Origin: Pseudomonas tumuqii | Lineage (GTDB): Bacteria; Pseudomonadota; Gammaproteobacteria; Pseudomonadales; Pseudomonadaceae | Length of the DNA stretch: 64,000 nt | Direction of reading: 5' to 3' | NCBI RefSeq assembly: GCF_013184545.1 | Contig: NZ_JAAOJA010000003.1 | Location: 434,001-498,000, forward strand | Shown here: positions 56,743 to 64,000 of the stretch, in pieces | Layout: the number at the start of each line of letters is the position of its first letter | Numbering within the stretch: the first letter of the stretch is position 1 | Made by a program: the position numbers and the translations under genes | Notes under the pieces: generated by a model | What the model saw: the letters and a program-made list of their open reading frames with translations, nothing else | What the model was told of the DNA's origin: nothing | The model's database searches: none

Positions 56743-56764
56743 GGTTGCTGCTCCTTGAGCGGTA

Positions 56765-58120
56765 CTACTTCATTTCCGGTAGGTGTGCCTCGCTCTTTAC
56801 ATCGGAAAGGGCTACAGCCTCGGCCGGGACAATCACCTGCTGCTGGCGCAGCAGATCACCCATGGCAGCCAGCACACGGTACATGGCGAACTCTTCGGTA
56901 TAGCGCACTTCGGTGTAGCGGCGGTTGGCGGTGAAGAGTTCGTTCTCGCTGTCCAGCAAGTCGAGCAGGGTGCGCTGGCTCAGGCTGAATTGCTGCTGAT
57001 AAGCCTCGCGAACCCGGGTGGTGTAGTCGGCATAGTCGCGCGCCTTCGGTGTTTGCAGGCGGGCGTTGTCCATGGCGTTCCAGGCCAGCGCAAGGTTTTC
57101 ATTGAGCACGCGCAGTGCGTTGTTGCGGATGTCCATCGATTCGTTGATCTGGTGGGCGGAGGATTGCAGACGCGCCTTGTCGCGCATGCCGTTGAACAGG
57201 TTGTAGTTCATCACCACGGCGGCACGCCAGCTGTTGTAGTGACCTTCATCGCCCTGGATATTGTCGTCGGCGTTGGTCGCCAGCTCGACATCGAAGCGTG
57301 GGTAGAACGGTGACTTGGCAACCTCATATTGCTTCTCGGCGGCCTGCACGTCGGCTTGCGCCGATTTCAGGTAGGGGTTGTTTTGCATAACCGCCTGCCG
57401 GGCCGCGTTCAAGTCTTCCGGCAAGGCGCTGCGAACCGACACCGGGGCTACCAGTTCGTCCGGCATGAGCCCGGTCATGCTGATGAAGTTCGCCTGGGCA
57501 TCGGCCAGATTGACCTGCTCGGTGTAGAGATTGTTTTCCGCCAGGGCCAGACGTGCGTTGGATTGGTCGAAGTCGGCAGTGCTGCCGACGCCTTGGCGAC
57601 TGCGCAGATCGATTTGATCGGTGATGCGTTGGTGGGCAAGCAGGTTGTTCTTGGCCAGGTCGACCAGTTCCCGGCGTTTGAGGAGATCCAGATACACCTC
57701 GACGGTGCGCAGCGCCAGGCTCTCTGTCGTGCCAAGTACCCGGTAGGCCCGCGAGTTCACTACCGCTTCGGTTCGTGCGACTTCATTGGGGGTGTTGAAG
57801 CCGTCGAACAGCATCTGCCGCAGACGCAGTTCGGCATTGCGAGCGTTGAGCGTTTCGGTGTTGTGATCGCCCAGTGCCCGGGTACTCGGGCTGTCGGTAT
57901 GTTCCCGGCCGTAACCGACCAGCAGGTCGACTGTCGGCAGGTAGCCACCTTTGGCCATCTTCACTTCTTCGTCCGAGGAAAGACGGCTGTTGATCCCCGC
58001 ATGGATTTCCGGGTGGTTGTCCAGGGTGCTTTGGATCGCTTCCGAGAGGGTCATCGCCTGAGTCTGAGTGCAGGCCAGGGCCAGCAACATACTGCTCCAC
58101 AGCGGATTTAAAGCGCGCAT
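56765..58120 (-). CDS. lapE: LapE/TolC-type outer-membrane channel
   Basis: 451 residues; ATG at 58120 with AAGGAG 9 nt before it. Signal peptide (LWSSMLLALACTQTQA), then the two outer-membrane-efflux repeats of TolC proteins with long coiled coils (SEAIQSTLDNHPEIHAGIN, DLRSRQGVGSTADFDQSNAR, LSQRTLLDLLDSENELFTA). It forms a trimeric pore through the outer membrane. First gene of lapE-lapB-lapC. It is the only such gene near the two adhesin units, so both exporters probably share it. Confidence 0.9.
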   Translation of the reverse strand: MRALNPLWSSMLLALACTQTQAMTLSEAIQSTLDNHPEIHAGINSRLSSDEEVKMAKGGYLPTVDLLVGYGREHTDSPSTRALGDHNTETLNARNAELRLRQMLFDGFNTPNEVARTEAVVNSRAYRVLGTTESLALRTVEVYLDLLKRRELVDLAKNNLLAHQRITDQIDLRSRQGVGSTADFDQSNARLALAENNLYTEQVNLADAQANFISMTGLMPDELVAPVSVRSALPEDLNAARQAVMQNNPYLKSAQADVQAAEKQYEVAKSPFYPRFDVELATNADDNIQGDEGHYNSWRAAVVMNYNLFNGMRDKARLQSSAHQINESMDIRNNALRVLNENLALAWNAMDNARLQTPKARDYADYTTRVREAYQQQFSLSQRTLLDLLDSENELFTANRRYTEVRYTEEFAMYRVLAAMGDLLRQQQVIVPAEAVALSDVKSEAHLPEMK

Positions 58121-58588
58121 GTGATGAATCTCCTTGATGAGTGTTCTTTTCCAGCCGCCAAAATTTTGGCAAAAATCTCAGTGAAACTGTTCCATTCTTG
58201 TAACAGTAGAGCTAAGAACATCTTTCTGCACAGACTAAGAAAAAATTGTCACAAGGTTTATGAAGAAAAAATCTTATGCAGTCAGGAAAAAGCAGCACAT
58301 TGTTTCTTGCATGAGCCATGTATTCATTGGTTAACAGTCTGTTGCATGGCGAAAGGAATAGGCGGTCAAGCACGACTTACAACGCACATAGGGCGGGGAT
58401 GTTTCTGATAGGCAGCCGCACGGCGGTGGGATACGCGACATTTTTTTGTCGTACATGGTTTTTGAATGCTCCTGCCATTTCATTTCACGCAGTCGCCTCT
58501 TGAACAACGCCCCATAGTCGCCAAGGCGTCTTGACTCTTTTCAGGCCTGTCGATGCTGGTCGGCAGCTGCTGCAGTGAGGAAGGAATC
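58121..58588. promoter_or_regulatory. Divergent control region of lapE and adhesin B
   Basis: 468 nt without a supported gene, unusually AT-rich for this genome (about 58140-58330) with A/T runs such as AAAAATTGTC. It must hold the promoters for the lapEBC operon and for adhesin B. A 95-codon frame (58121-58408) is rich in Cys/His/Lys with no ribosome-binding site and is rejected as a gene. No consensus operator was recognised. Confidence 0.5.
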
Positions 58589-61500
58589 ATGGCTACTTTG
58601 ATTGGTGTCGTCAGTCAGGTTATCGGCGAGGTTTTTGCGGTAGCTGGCAATGGAGCGCGTCGAGCCCTGACAGAAGGTGATCGGGTTTTTGCCGGAGAGC
58701 AGTTGGTTACCGGCGCGAGCGGTGCAGTTGCCATCGCCCTGGTCGGCGGTGGCGAGTTGACCCTCGGCCGCGACAGCAGCCTGATGCTCGACACGCAACT
58801 GCTGGCGGGTGCTCGCGGCGACGGTTCGGCTGCAGCGGCCCAAGACGCGGGAAGCGCCCCCAGCGACCAGGATCTTGCCGAGGTCGAGCAGTTGCAGGCC
58901 GCCATCGAAGCGGGCGAAGACCCTACCGCCAGTTTGGCTGCCACGGCTGCGGGGCCTGGTGCCGGTGCCGCTGGTAATGCCGGCGGTGGTCATTCTTTCG
59001 TATTGCTGGACGAAACTGCCGGTGCCCTCGACCCGGTCATTGGTTTTCCCACCGAGGGTTTGAGCTTCGTTCCGGAGTTTCCCGATCCGGATATCGAGGC
59101 GGCGGATATAGCGCCGAGTACTCCTCAGATCATTTTGGGTGAACGTCAGACGGTATTCGAATCCGCCTTGGCGACGGGGTCGAATGCGGATTCGGACGGC
59201 GAGTTCGTCAGCGGCACCTTCACGTTGGCGCATCCCGATGGGACAAGCGTTCTGCAGAGCCTCACCATTAACGGCGTGACGGTGCCCATCGTTAGTCTGG
59301 TGGGCACAAGTTTCGCCGGTGAGCATGGCACGCTCACCATCACCGGTTACGACAGTACCACTGGGGTGGTCAGCTACAGCTTTGAGCTGACCAGTTCCCT
59401 CAGCCACAGCGCCGATATCGAAGCCGCTGTATTCACGCTGAGTGCCTCGAACGGCACGCTGTCCTCGGCCCCTACGACTCTCGCCATCGATATCTTTGAC
59501 GATGCGCCGAACGCGGTGGACGACAGCAACAGCCTGAGTGAAGACAGCCAGGCGCCGATCACCGGCAGCGTGCTCGACAACGACCTGCACCCCAACGGCC
59601 AGCCCGGTGCGGATGCGCCGAACAGCTTCGTGTCCTGGAGCAGCACCACCGCCGCTTTCGGCACCTTTACCGACACCGGCAATGGTACCTACAGCTACCT
59701 GCTGGACAACAGCAACCCACTGGTTCAAGGGTTGAGCTTCGGGGAAAGTCTTACCGAGACCTTTACCTACACGGTGCGGGACACTGATGGTGATATCGAT
59801 ACGGCGACCCTGACCATTACCATTCAGGGTGCTGACGATGGCGTGACCATCACCGGCCTCACCCCGGCTGGGGAGGGCGGTGACATTGTGGTCGATGAGG
59901 ATGATTTGCCGGACGGCTCCGACCCGGTCAAGGAGTCCACCACCGTCACCGGCGATTTCCAGATCAGCGCCCCGGACGGCATTGCCAGCCTCAGCCTCGA
60001 TGGCCTGGGCGCTCCCACCGTGATCAGTTTTGCGGCCCTGGCCAATAGCGGCAGCGTGCCCATCGTCATCACCACCGATCTCGGCAATACCCTGACCATC
60101 ACCGGCTATAGCGGCGATGCCTTCGGCGGCAGCGTCAGCTACAGCTACGAGTTGCTCGACAACGAGACCCATGCCAGTGGGGCTGGCGAGAACAGCCTCT
60201 TCGACAACCTCGCCGTGGTCGTCACCGATGCCGATGGCGACACGGACGCCGGCACGCTCAGCATCCGTGTTGTCGACGACGTGCCTCAGGCCTTCTACCC
60301 CGACTCGATCCACGTGGTGCTGGGCATCGAGAATCCAACTATCACTACCGTGACCAAGGCGCTCAACTTCATGGCCAATGCCGGTGCAGATGGGGTGGGT
60401 TCCATCGCGTTCGCCATCATCGATGGGCAGGTGTTCGCCGATAATGAGGGCGGCCAGCTGTACATGAACAACGAGGAGTTGTTCCTCTTCTACGATGGTG
60501 ATGCGCAGCACATCGAGGCCAGGACTCTGGACGGCGACGTGGCCTTCACGGCGGAGATCGATGTCAATGGCGACATGTCGATCACCATGTTCACCGCCAC
60601 CTTCATCAGCAACACACAGGTCACCAGCGTCACCGATCTGTCTGGCATCGGTGGTGGTAACGTGCCGTTCAAGGGGCTGAACATTGGCAGCAATCAGGTA
60701 CCCGACCCCGACGGCAGCGATGATGTGCTGGTGTCTTCGGAAATCATGCCGCTGGGTGGCGATGCCGGTTCGGTCAACAGTAACGCCAACGAACTGGGGG
60801 TGGGTCAGGGCAACGAGCTGTCCAGCGGCGATGTCATCCGCTATGACCTGGTCACCGGCCTGAGCATCAACGACCAGCAAAACAACGAAGGCTACAGCTT
60901 CGACGGCTATCAGCAGACCTTCGCCTTCCGGCAGAAGCTGGTGGTCAGCGGTGGCAGCAAGGATGCGGACTTCAAGCTGCGCATCTACAACAGCGACGGC
61001 AGCGCGACCAACGCCAATACCACCCTGGTAGGTACCACGGCTACGGCGCAGCTGGTGTTGCTGGTGAGCGAGATCGTCATCTATGACGCCAATGGCAATG
61101 TGCAGAATAACGCCAACCATGTGGCTCAGGACGGTGATGGGGTGATCCTCTACAACATGAGTAACGGCTGGACCTTCCAGATTGTCAGTGTTGACGCGTT
61201 CGGTGAGCCGCAGGCATTCAATGCCGTGGAAATCGAGGCGATCGAGTCGACTAATGGCGCCGTTGGTATCGACGGCACCTCCACCAGCTTCAAACTCGGT
61301 GAGTTCTCCTTTGGCCAGGACACCGATATCGGTCCAGTCACCTTCAGCCTGCCGGTGACTGGCACGGATGGTGACGGCGATTCGGTCAGCAGCGCCATCG
61401 ACGTGACGGTCTACCCGGACAGCAAGAGCATTGAGGGCACCGATCTGGCCAACCTGCTCGTCGGCGACGGGGGCGAGAACTACCTGTTCGGCTATGGCGG

Positions 61501-61933
61501 CAACGATACCCTGCTCGGCAATGATGGCGATGATATCCTGCTCGGTGGCCTGGGCAACGACACCATGTCCGGCGGCGCCGGTGCGGATATTTTCAGGTGG
61601 CAGGCCGGGGAGAGCGGCACCGATACCATCACCGACTTCGTGGCGGGCTTCAACTCCGGGGGGGACCAACTGGATCTTTCCGAGTTACTGGTTGGCGAGC
61701 ACGGGACGCCCGAGGATCTCGGCAACTTGCTGAGCTATATCGATATCGCCATCTCGGGTCTCGACACCGTGCTCAATGTGAGCAGCACAGCAGTCGCCGA
61801 TCCGGCCGCTGCCCCCGAACAGACCATTGTGTTGCAGAACGTCAACTTGTACGCCAGCTATGGGGTGGGCAACGAGGCTGACCTGATGATGAGTATGCTC
61901 GGTGATGGCACGCTGAAGGTCGATACGGTCTAA
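58589..61933 (+). CDS. Short LapA-like RTX adhesin B with TAAG cleavage motif
   Basis: 1114 residues from the ATG at 58589, behind GAGGAAGGA; an upstream in-frame start at 58553 is less likely. The retention module starts MATLIGVVSQVIGEVFAV and runs to about 125. The site is TAAG (119-122), identical to the cleavage motif of P. fluorescens LapA. The middle holds several cadherin-like/VCBS domains with DDSNSLSEDSQAP and TYTVRDTDGDIDTATLTIT, and a large unit near residues 580-900. One short RTX block (GYGGNDTLLGNDGDDILLGG) and a type I secretion C-terminal domain end it. It lacks the 233-residue repeats of adhesin A. A strong terminator follows. Confidence 0.9.
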   Translation: MATLIGVVSQVIGEVFAVAGNGARRALTEGDRVFAGEQLVTGASGAVAIALVGGGELTLGRDSSLMLDTQLLAGARGDGSAAAAQDAGSAPSDQDLAEVEQLQAAIEAGEDPTASLAATAAGPGAGAAGNAGGGHSFVLLDETAGALDPVIGFPTEGLSFVPEFPDPDIEAADIAPSTPQIILGERQTVFESALATGSNADSDGEFVSGTFTLAHPDGTSVLQSLTINGVTVPIVSLVGTSFAGEHGTLTITGYDSTTGVVSYSFELTSSLSHSADIEAAVFTLSASNGTLSSAPTTLAIDIFDDAPNAVDDSNSLSEDSQAPITGSVLDNDLHPNGQPGADAPNSFVSWSSTTAAFGTFTDTGNGTYSYLLDNSNPLVQGLSFGESLTETFTYTVRDTDGDIDTATLTITIQGADDGVTITGLTPAGEGGDIVVDEDDLPDGSDPVKESTTVTGDFQISAPDGIASLSLDGLGAPTVISFAALANSGSVPIVITTDLGNTLTITGYSGDAFGGSVSYSYELLDNETHASGAGENSLFDNLAVVVTDADGDTDAGTLSIRVVDDVPQAFYPDSIHVVLGIENPTITTVTKALNFMANAGADGVGSIAFAIIDGQVFADNEGGQLYMNNEELFLFYDGDAQHIEARTLDGDVAFTAEIDVNGDMSITMFTATFISNTQVTSVTDLSGIGGGNVPFKGLNIGSNQVPDPDGSDDVLVSSEIMPLGGDAGSVNSNANELGVGQGNELSSGDVIRYDLVTGLSINDQQNNEGYSFDGYQQTFAFRQKLVVSGGSKDADFKLRIYNSDGSATNANTTLVGTTATAQLVLLVSEIVIYDANGNVQNNANHVAQDGDGVILYNMSNGWTFQIVSVDAFGEPQAFNAVEIEAIESTNGAVGIDGTSTSFKLGEFSFGQDTDIGPVTFSLPVTGTDGDGDSVSSAIDVTVYPDSKSIEGTDLANLLVGDGGENYLFGYGGNDTLLGNDGDDILLGGLGNDTMSGGAGADIFRWQAGESGTDTITDFVAGFNSGGDQLDLSELLVGEHGTPEDLGNLLSYIDIAISGLDTVLNVSSTAVADPAAAPEQTIVLQNVNLYASYGVGNEADLMMSMLGDGTLKVDTV

Positions 61934-61950
61934 AACCTCAACCATAAGTC

Positions 61951-61986
61951 AGCCCGCTACTTCTAACGGATGGCGGGCTTTCTTTT
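61951..61986 (+). terminator. Intrinsic terminator of adhesin B
   Basis: Stem AGCCCGC (61951-61957) / GCGGGCT (61973-61979) with a 15-nt loop, followed by TTCTTTT. It begins 17 nt behind the stop codon. The clearest Rho-independent terminator in the window. Confidence 0.85.
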
Positions 61987-62104
61987 GTCGCAACAGCGGG
62001 CACGCGCAGCGCAATCTGGGGTCGTCACCATTGCGGATTGCGCCAGGGCTTATCCGGCGATGTCATGCGGACCTTGCAATTGAATACAGCAGGCCGGATG
62101 CAAT

Positions 62105-62137
62105 CGGGGGGCAGTTTGTAAATGCTGGGACCCCCCG
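62105..62137. repeat. Inverted repeat in the adhesin B-lapD gap
   Basis: Arms CGGGGGG (62105-62111) and CCCCCCG (62131-62137), embedded in GATGCAATC...GGATTTCATCCGGGCTA. This is a degenerate member of the family found behind adhesin A at 53043-53177. A related degenerate stretch lies at about 62008-62060. Confidence 0.55.
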
Positions 62138-62202
62138 GATTTCATCCGGGCTATCAGAGCGGGAGAGTGACGCCTTTTCCATCCACCATCGCTATTGGCG
62201 GA

Positions 62203-62220
62203 TGGATAAAACGTTATCCA
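62203..62220. repeat. Short hairpin before the lapD stop
   Basis: TGGATAA (62203-62209) and TTATCCA (62214-62220) with an AACG loop, 44 nt beyond the lapD stop on the minus strand. A possible 3' hairpin for lapD; no clear T tract. Confidence 0.35.
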
Positions 62221-62263
62221 CCCGATCTTGCGGATATTGCACATGAACATAGGGTCCATGGCC

Positions 62264-64000
62264 TTATCGTGGCGCCGGCGTGCCGATCAGGCGGCCCATG
62301 GCGCCGTGGATGCCCAGTTCGCACAGCACTGTGAGTTCTCCCTCGGTTTCCACCATCTCGGCGATCAGCGGCAGGTCGATGCTGTTGGTGGTGCGGAAGA
62401 TGGCCTCGATGAACAGGCGTTTGTCGCTCTCCCGGTCGATGGCGCGGATGTAGCTGCCGTCGATTTTCAGGTAGGCCAAGCCCAGGTGGGTCAGGTTGCC
62501 GATCAGGCTGAAGCGTCCGCCGAAATGCTGCAGGCCGAGCTGGAAGCCGGTGTCGCGGATGCGCTGGCTCAGGCTTTCGAACTCGGCAGGTCTGGGTAGA
62601 TGATGTTCGTCCACTTCGAGGGTCAGCAGTGCTGCCTGTTGGGGGTGCTGTTTGAGTATGGAGAGCAGGCGCGCCAGGCTTTCCGGTTCGTGCAGGGTCT
62701 TGCTGGACAGGCTCAGAGCCAGGGACTGCGGGTGTCGGGCGAGGTGCGCCAGGCTGTGTTCGAGCATGGCCAGGTCAAAGCGTGCGGACCAGCCCAAGCG
62801 TTCGATCCAGGGCAGGAAACGGCCGGCGACTATGGTTTCTCCCCGCGGGTCGAGTAAGCGTGCCAGGACCTTCTGATGCAGCACATGGCTGCGATCGGTG
62901 CATTTCACCACCGGCTGGAAATACAGCTGCACTTTGCCATTGAGCAAGGCGTCATCGATCAACTGGCGCCATTCATGCAGCCCTTGGCCGGGCTGGCTGG
63001 CGAAATCGTTCAGGCGTCCCCACGGCAGGCTCGGGTCGCTCTGCGCCTGGGCCAGGGCCTGGTCGGCGCGGGCCAGTACCTGGCCGATGGCTTCGCCTGG
63101 TCTGAACAGGGTCATGCCGATATGCGCCACCGGTGCGCAGTCGCTGGCATCGGTTTGCCGCAGGTTTTCCAGGTCTTCGTGGAGTTCGCGCGCCAGTTGC
63201 TCGGCCTCCAAACGGCCGTCGCCGGGTGCGAGCACGGTGAACTCACCACCGCGACTGCGTGCGGCCAGCCAGTGGGCGCGGTTGGGCTGGTTGAGCAGGC
63301 TCTTGAGCAGTTCGGCGATGGCGACTATCAGCGCATCGGTGCGCTGGCCGCCCCAGCGCTGGTTGAGGCCGGCAAGGTCATTGACCCGCAGTACGATCAG
63401 GTAGCCTTCGGCACTCTGCTCCGTGACTGTCAGCAGGTTGGCCAGGCGGATGTCGAACAGGCGTCGATTAGCCAGGCCGCTAAGGCTGTCCTGATAGGCT
63501 TCTTCGCGCAGCTTCTCGCTGCGCGCGGCTTCTTCGGCGAACAGCGCCTTGAGCTTGTCCACCATCTGATTCATGGCCAGTACCACGCGCTTCAGTTCGG
63601 GGGTGCGCGGCACCTTGGGCAGGGTCAGGAATTCGCGGCGGCTGATGGCCTGGGCCTGCTGCACCATGCTGTCCAGCGGGCGCAACTGGCTGCGCAGCAG
63701 CCAGCCGCCGAGAATCGCGCTGACCAGGCCGCAGAGCAGCAGCCAGAGCAGGCTGCCAATGGCGCTGTCCCATAGCTTGGCGATGGCGAACTGCGGGTGG
63801 CTAAGTACTTCGACCCGGGCCGCCTGCTCCCAGCCGCGCATGATCAAGGCCTCGCCGCCCTGGGGCCGCAGGTCGACCAGGCGGGCGAACCAGCGGGGCA
63901 CCTGCTCACTTTCGATATCGCTCTGCCGCTCCACCATGACCCGCTCGTCAGGGATGCTGAGCACGCGGATGCTGGTGAAGTAGCCACTGTCGAAGATCGA
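62264..64000 (-). CDS. lapD: LapD, inner-membrane c-di-GMP receptor (N-terminus beyond the right edge)
   Basis: 579 codons visible; the reading frame is open to the window edge and the true start is outside. In order: the end of a periplasmic sensor, a membrane helix (IGSLLWLLLCGLVSAILGGWLL), a HAMP segment, a degenerate GGDEF (RGGEF in place of GGDEF) and a degenerate EAL (KVLARL in place of EALLR). Loss of both catalytic motifs with retained folds is the LapD signature: the EAL domain binds c-di-GMP, and the periplasmic domain then holds the protease LapG. LapG is expected just beyond the right edge. Facing the adhesin B gene, this is the control element of the locus. Confidence 0.9.
   Translation of the reverse strand, partial: SIFDSGYFTSIRVLSIPDERVMVERQSDIESEQVPRWFARLVDLRPQGGEALIMRGWEQAARVEVLSHPQFAIAKLWDSAIGSLLWLLLCGLVSAILGGWLLRSQLRPLDSMVQQAQAISRREFLTLPKVPRTPELKRVVLAMNQMVDKLKALFAEEAARSEKLREEAYQDSLSGLANRRLFDIRLANLLTVTEQSAEGYLIVLRVNDLAGLNQRWGGQRTDALIVAIAELLKSLLNQPNRAHWLAARSRGGEFTVLAPGDGRLEAEQLARELHEDLENLRQTDASDCAPVAHIGMTLFRPGEAIGQVLARADQALAQAQSDPSLPWGRLNDFASQPGQGLHEWRQLIDDALLNGKVQLYFQPVVKCTDRSHVLHQKVLARLLDPRGETIVAGRFLPWIERLGWSARFDLAMLEHSLAHLARHPQSLALSLSSKTLHEPESLARLLSILKQHPQQAALLTLEVDEHHLPRPAEFESLSQRIRDTGFQLGLQHFGGRFSLIGNLTHLGLAYLKIDGSYIRAIDRESDKRLFIEAIFRTTNSIDLPLIAEMVETEGELTVLCELGIHGAMGRLIGTPAPR

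Noticed and set aside
58121..58408. 95-codon frame in the lapE-adhesin B gap
   Set aside because: No ribosome-binding site, odd composition (many Cys, His, Lys) caused by AT-rich DNA, and it lies where divergent promoters are needed.
58541..61669. Long open frame on the minus strand opposite adhesin B
   Set aside because: Same reason: the adhesin frame has clear domains and a good ribosome-binding site, and the opposite frame has neither.

Overview
The window is high-GC DNA from a Pseudomonas (sensu lato) chromosome. The main evidence is the block apt - anr - hemN - TauE-like - ccoS - ccoI - ccoH - ccoG - ccoPQON - ccoPQON, which from memory matches the P. aeruginosa order PA1543-PA1557. Supporting evidence comes from an Aer-type aerotaxis receptor, a gbuA/gbuR-type guanidinobutyrate locus, Lap-type adhesin genes and Pseudomonas-style REP elements. 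No phage, IS element, tRNA, rRNA or CRISPR was seen.

Layout. (1) 1-5.1 kb: the N-terminal third of a very large NdvB-type cyclic glucan synthase that runs off the left edge, an MFS exporter and a small Arg-rich protein. (2) 5.3-14.3 kb: a four-gene minus-strand signalling operon with a PAS histidine kinase, a REC protein with a degenerate YN-GYP domain, a small REC protein, and a 1917-residue membrane sensor carrying PAS, GAF, GGDEF, EAL and a C-terminal REC. (3) 14.4-33.2 kb: the micro-oxic respiration block, with a NavAb/NaChBac-like sodium channel 2 nt behind apt, the FNR-type regulator anr, hemN, the cbb3 oxidase assembly genes and two complete cbb3 oxidase operons. A divergent alpha/beta hydrolase and an EamA transporter follow. 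(4) 33.5-35.5 kb: aceK and a 44-codon gene behind a perfect Anr box. (5) 35.6-41.7 kb: a guanidino-compound catabolic cluster (guanidinobutyrase, YjiH-family transporter, ThDP decarboxylase, metallo-hydrolase) with a divergent LysR regulator. (6) 41.9-44.4 kb: aer and tapT. (7) 44.6-64 kb: a duplicated Lap adhesin locus. It holds two short LapA-like RTX adhesins, two LapB/LapC pairs, one LapE and, at the right edge, LapD, the c-di-GMP receptor of this pathway.

How it fits together. Two themes dominate. The first is low-oxygen physiology under Anr: I see Anr boxes before hemN, before ccoN2 (inside the divergent hydrolase gene), weakly before ccoN1, and before the 44-residue protein. The second is cyclic di-GMP: the 5-14 kb operon has one apparently active GGDEF/EAL enzyme and one inactive-looking HD-GYP relative, and LapD at the right edge is expected to turn c-di-GMP level into retention or release of both adhesins. 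The two adhesins carry different N-terminal cleavage motifs (PAAG and TAAG), so they could be released differently. The least described items are the paired mini-adhesin system, the three-receiver signalling operon, the apt-linked sodium channel and the Anr-box microprotein.
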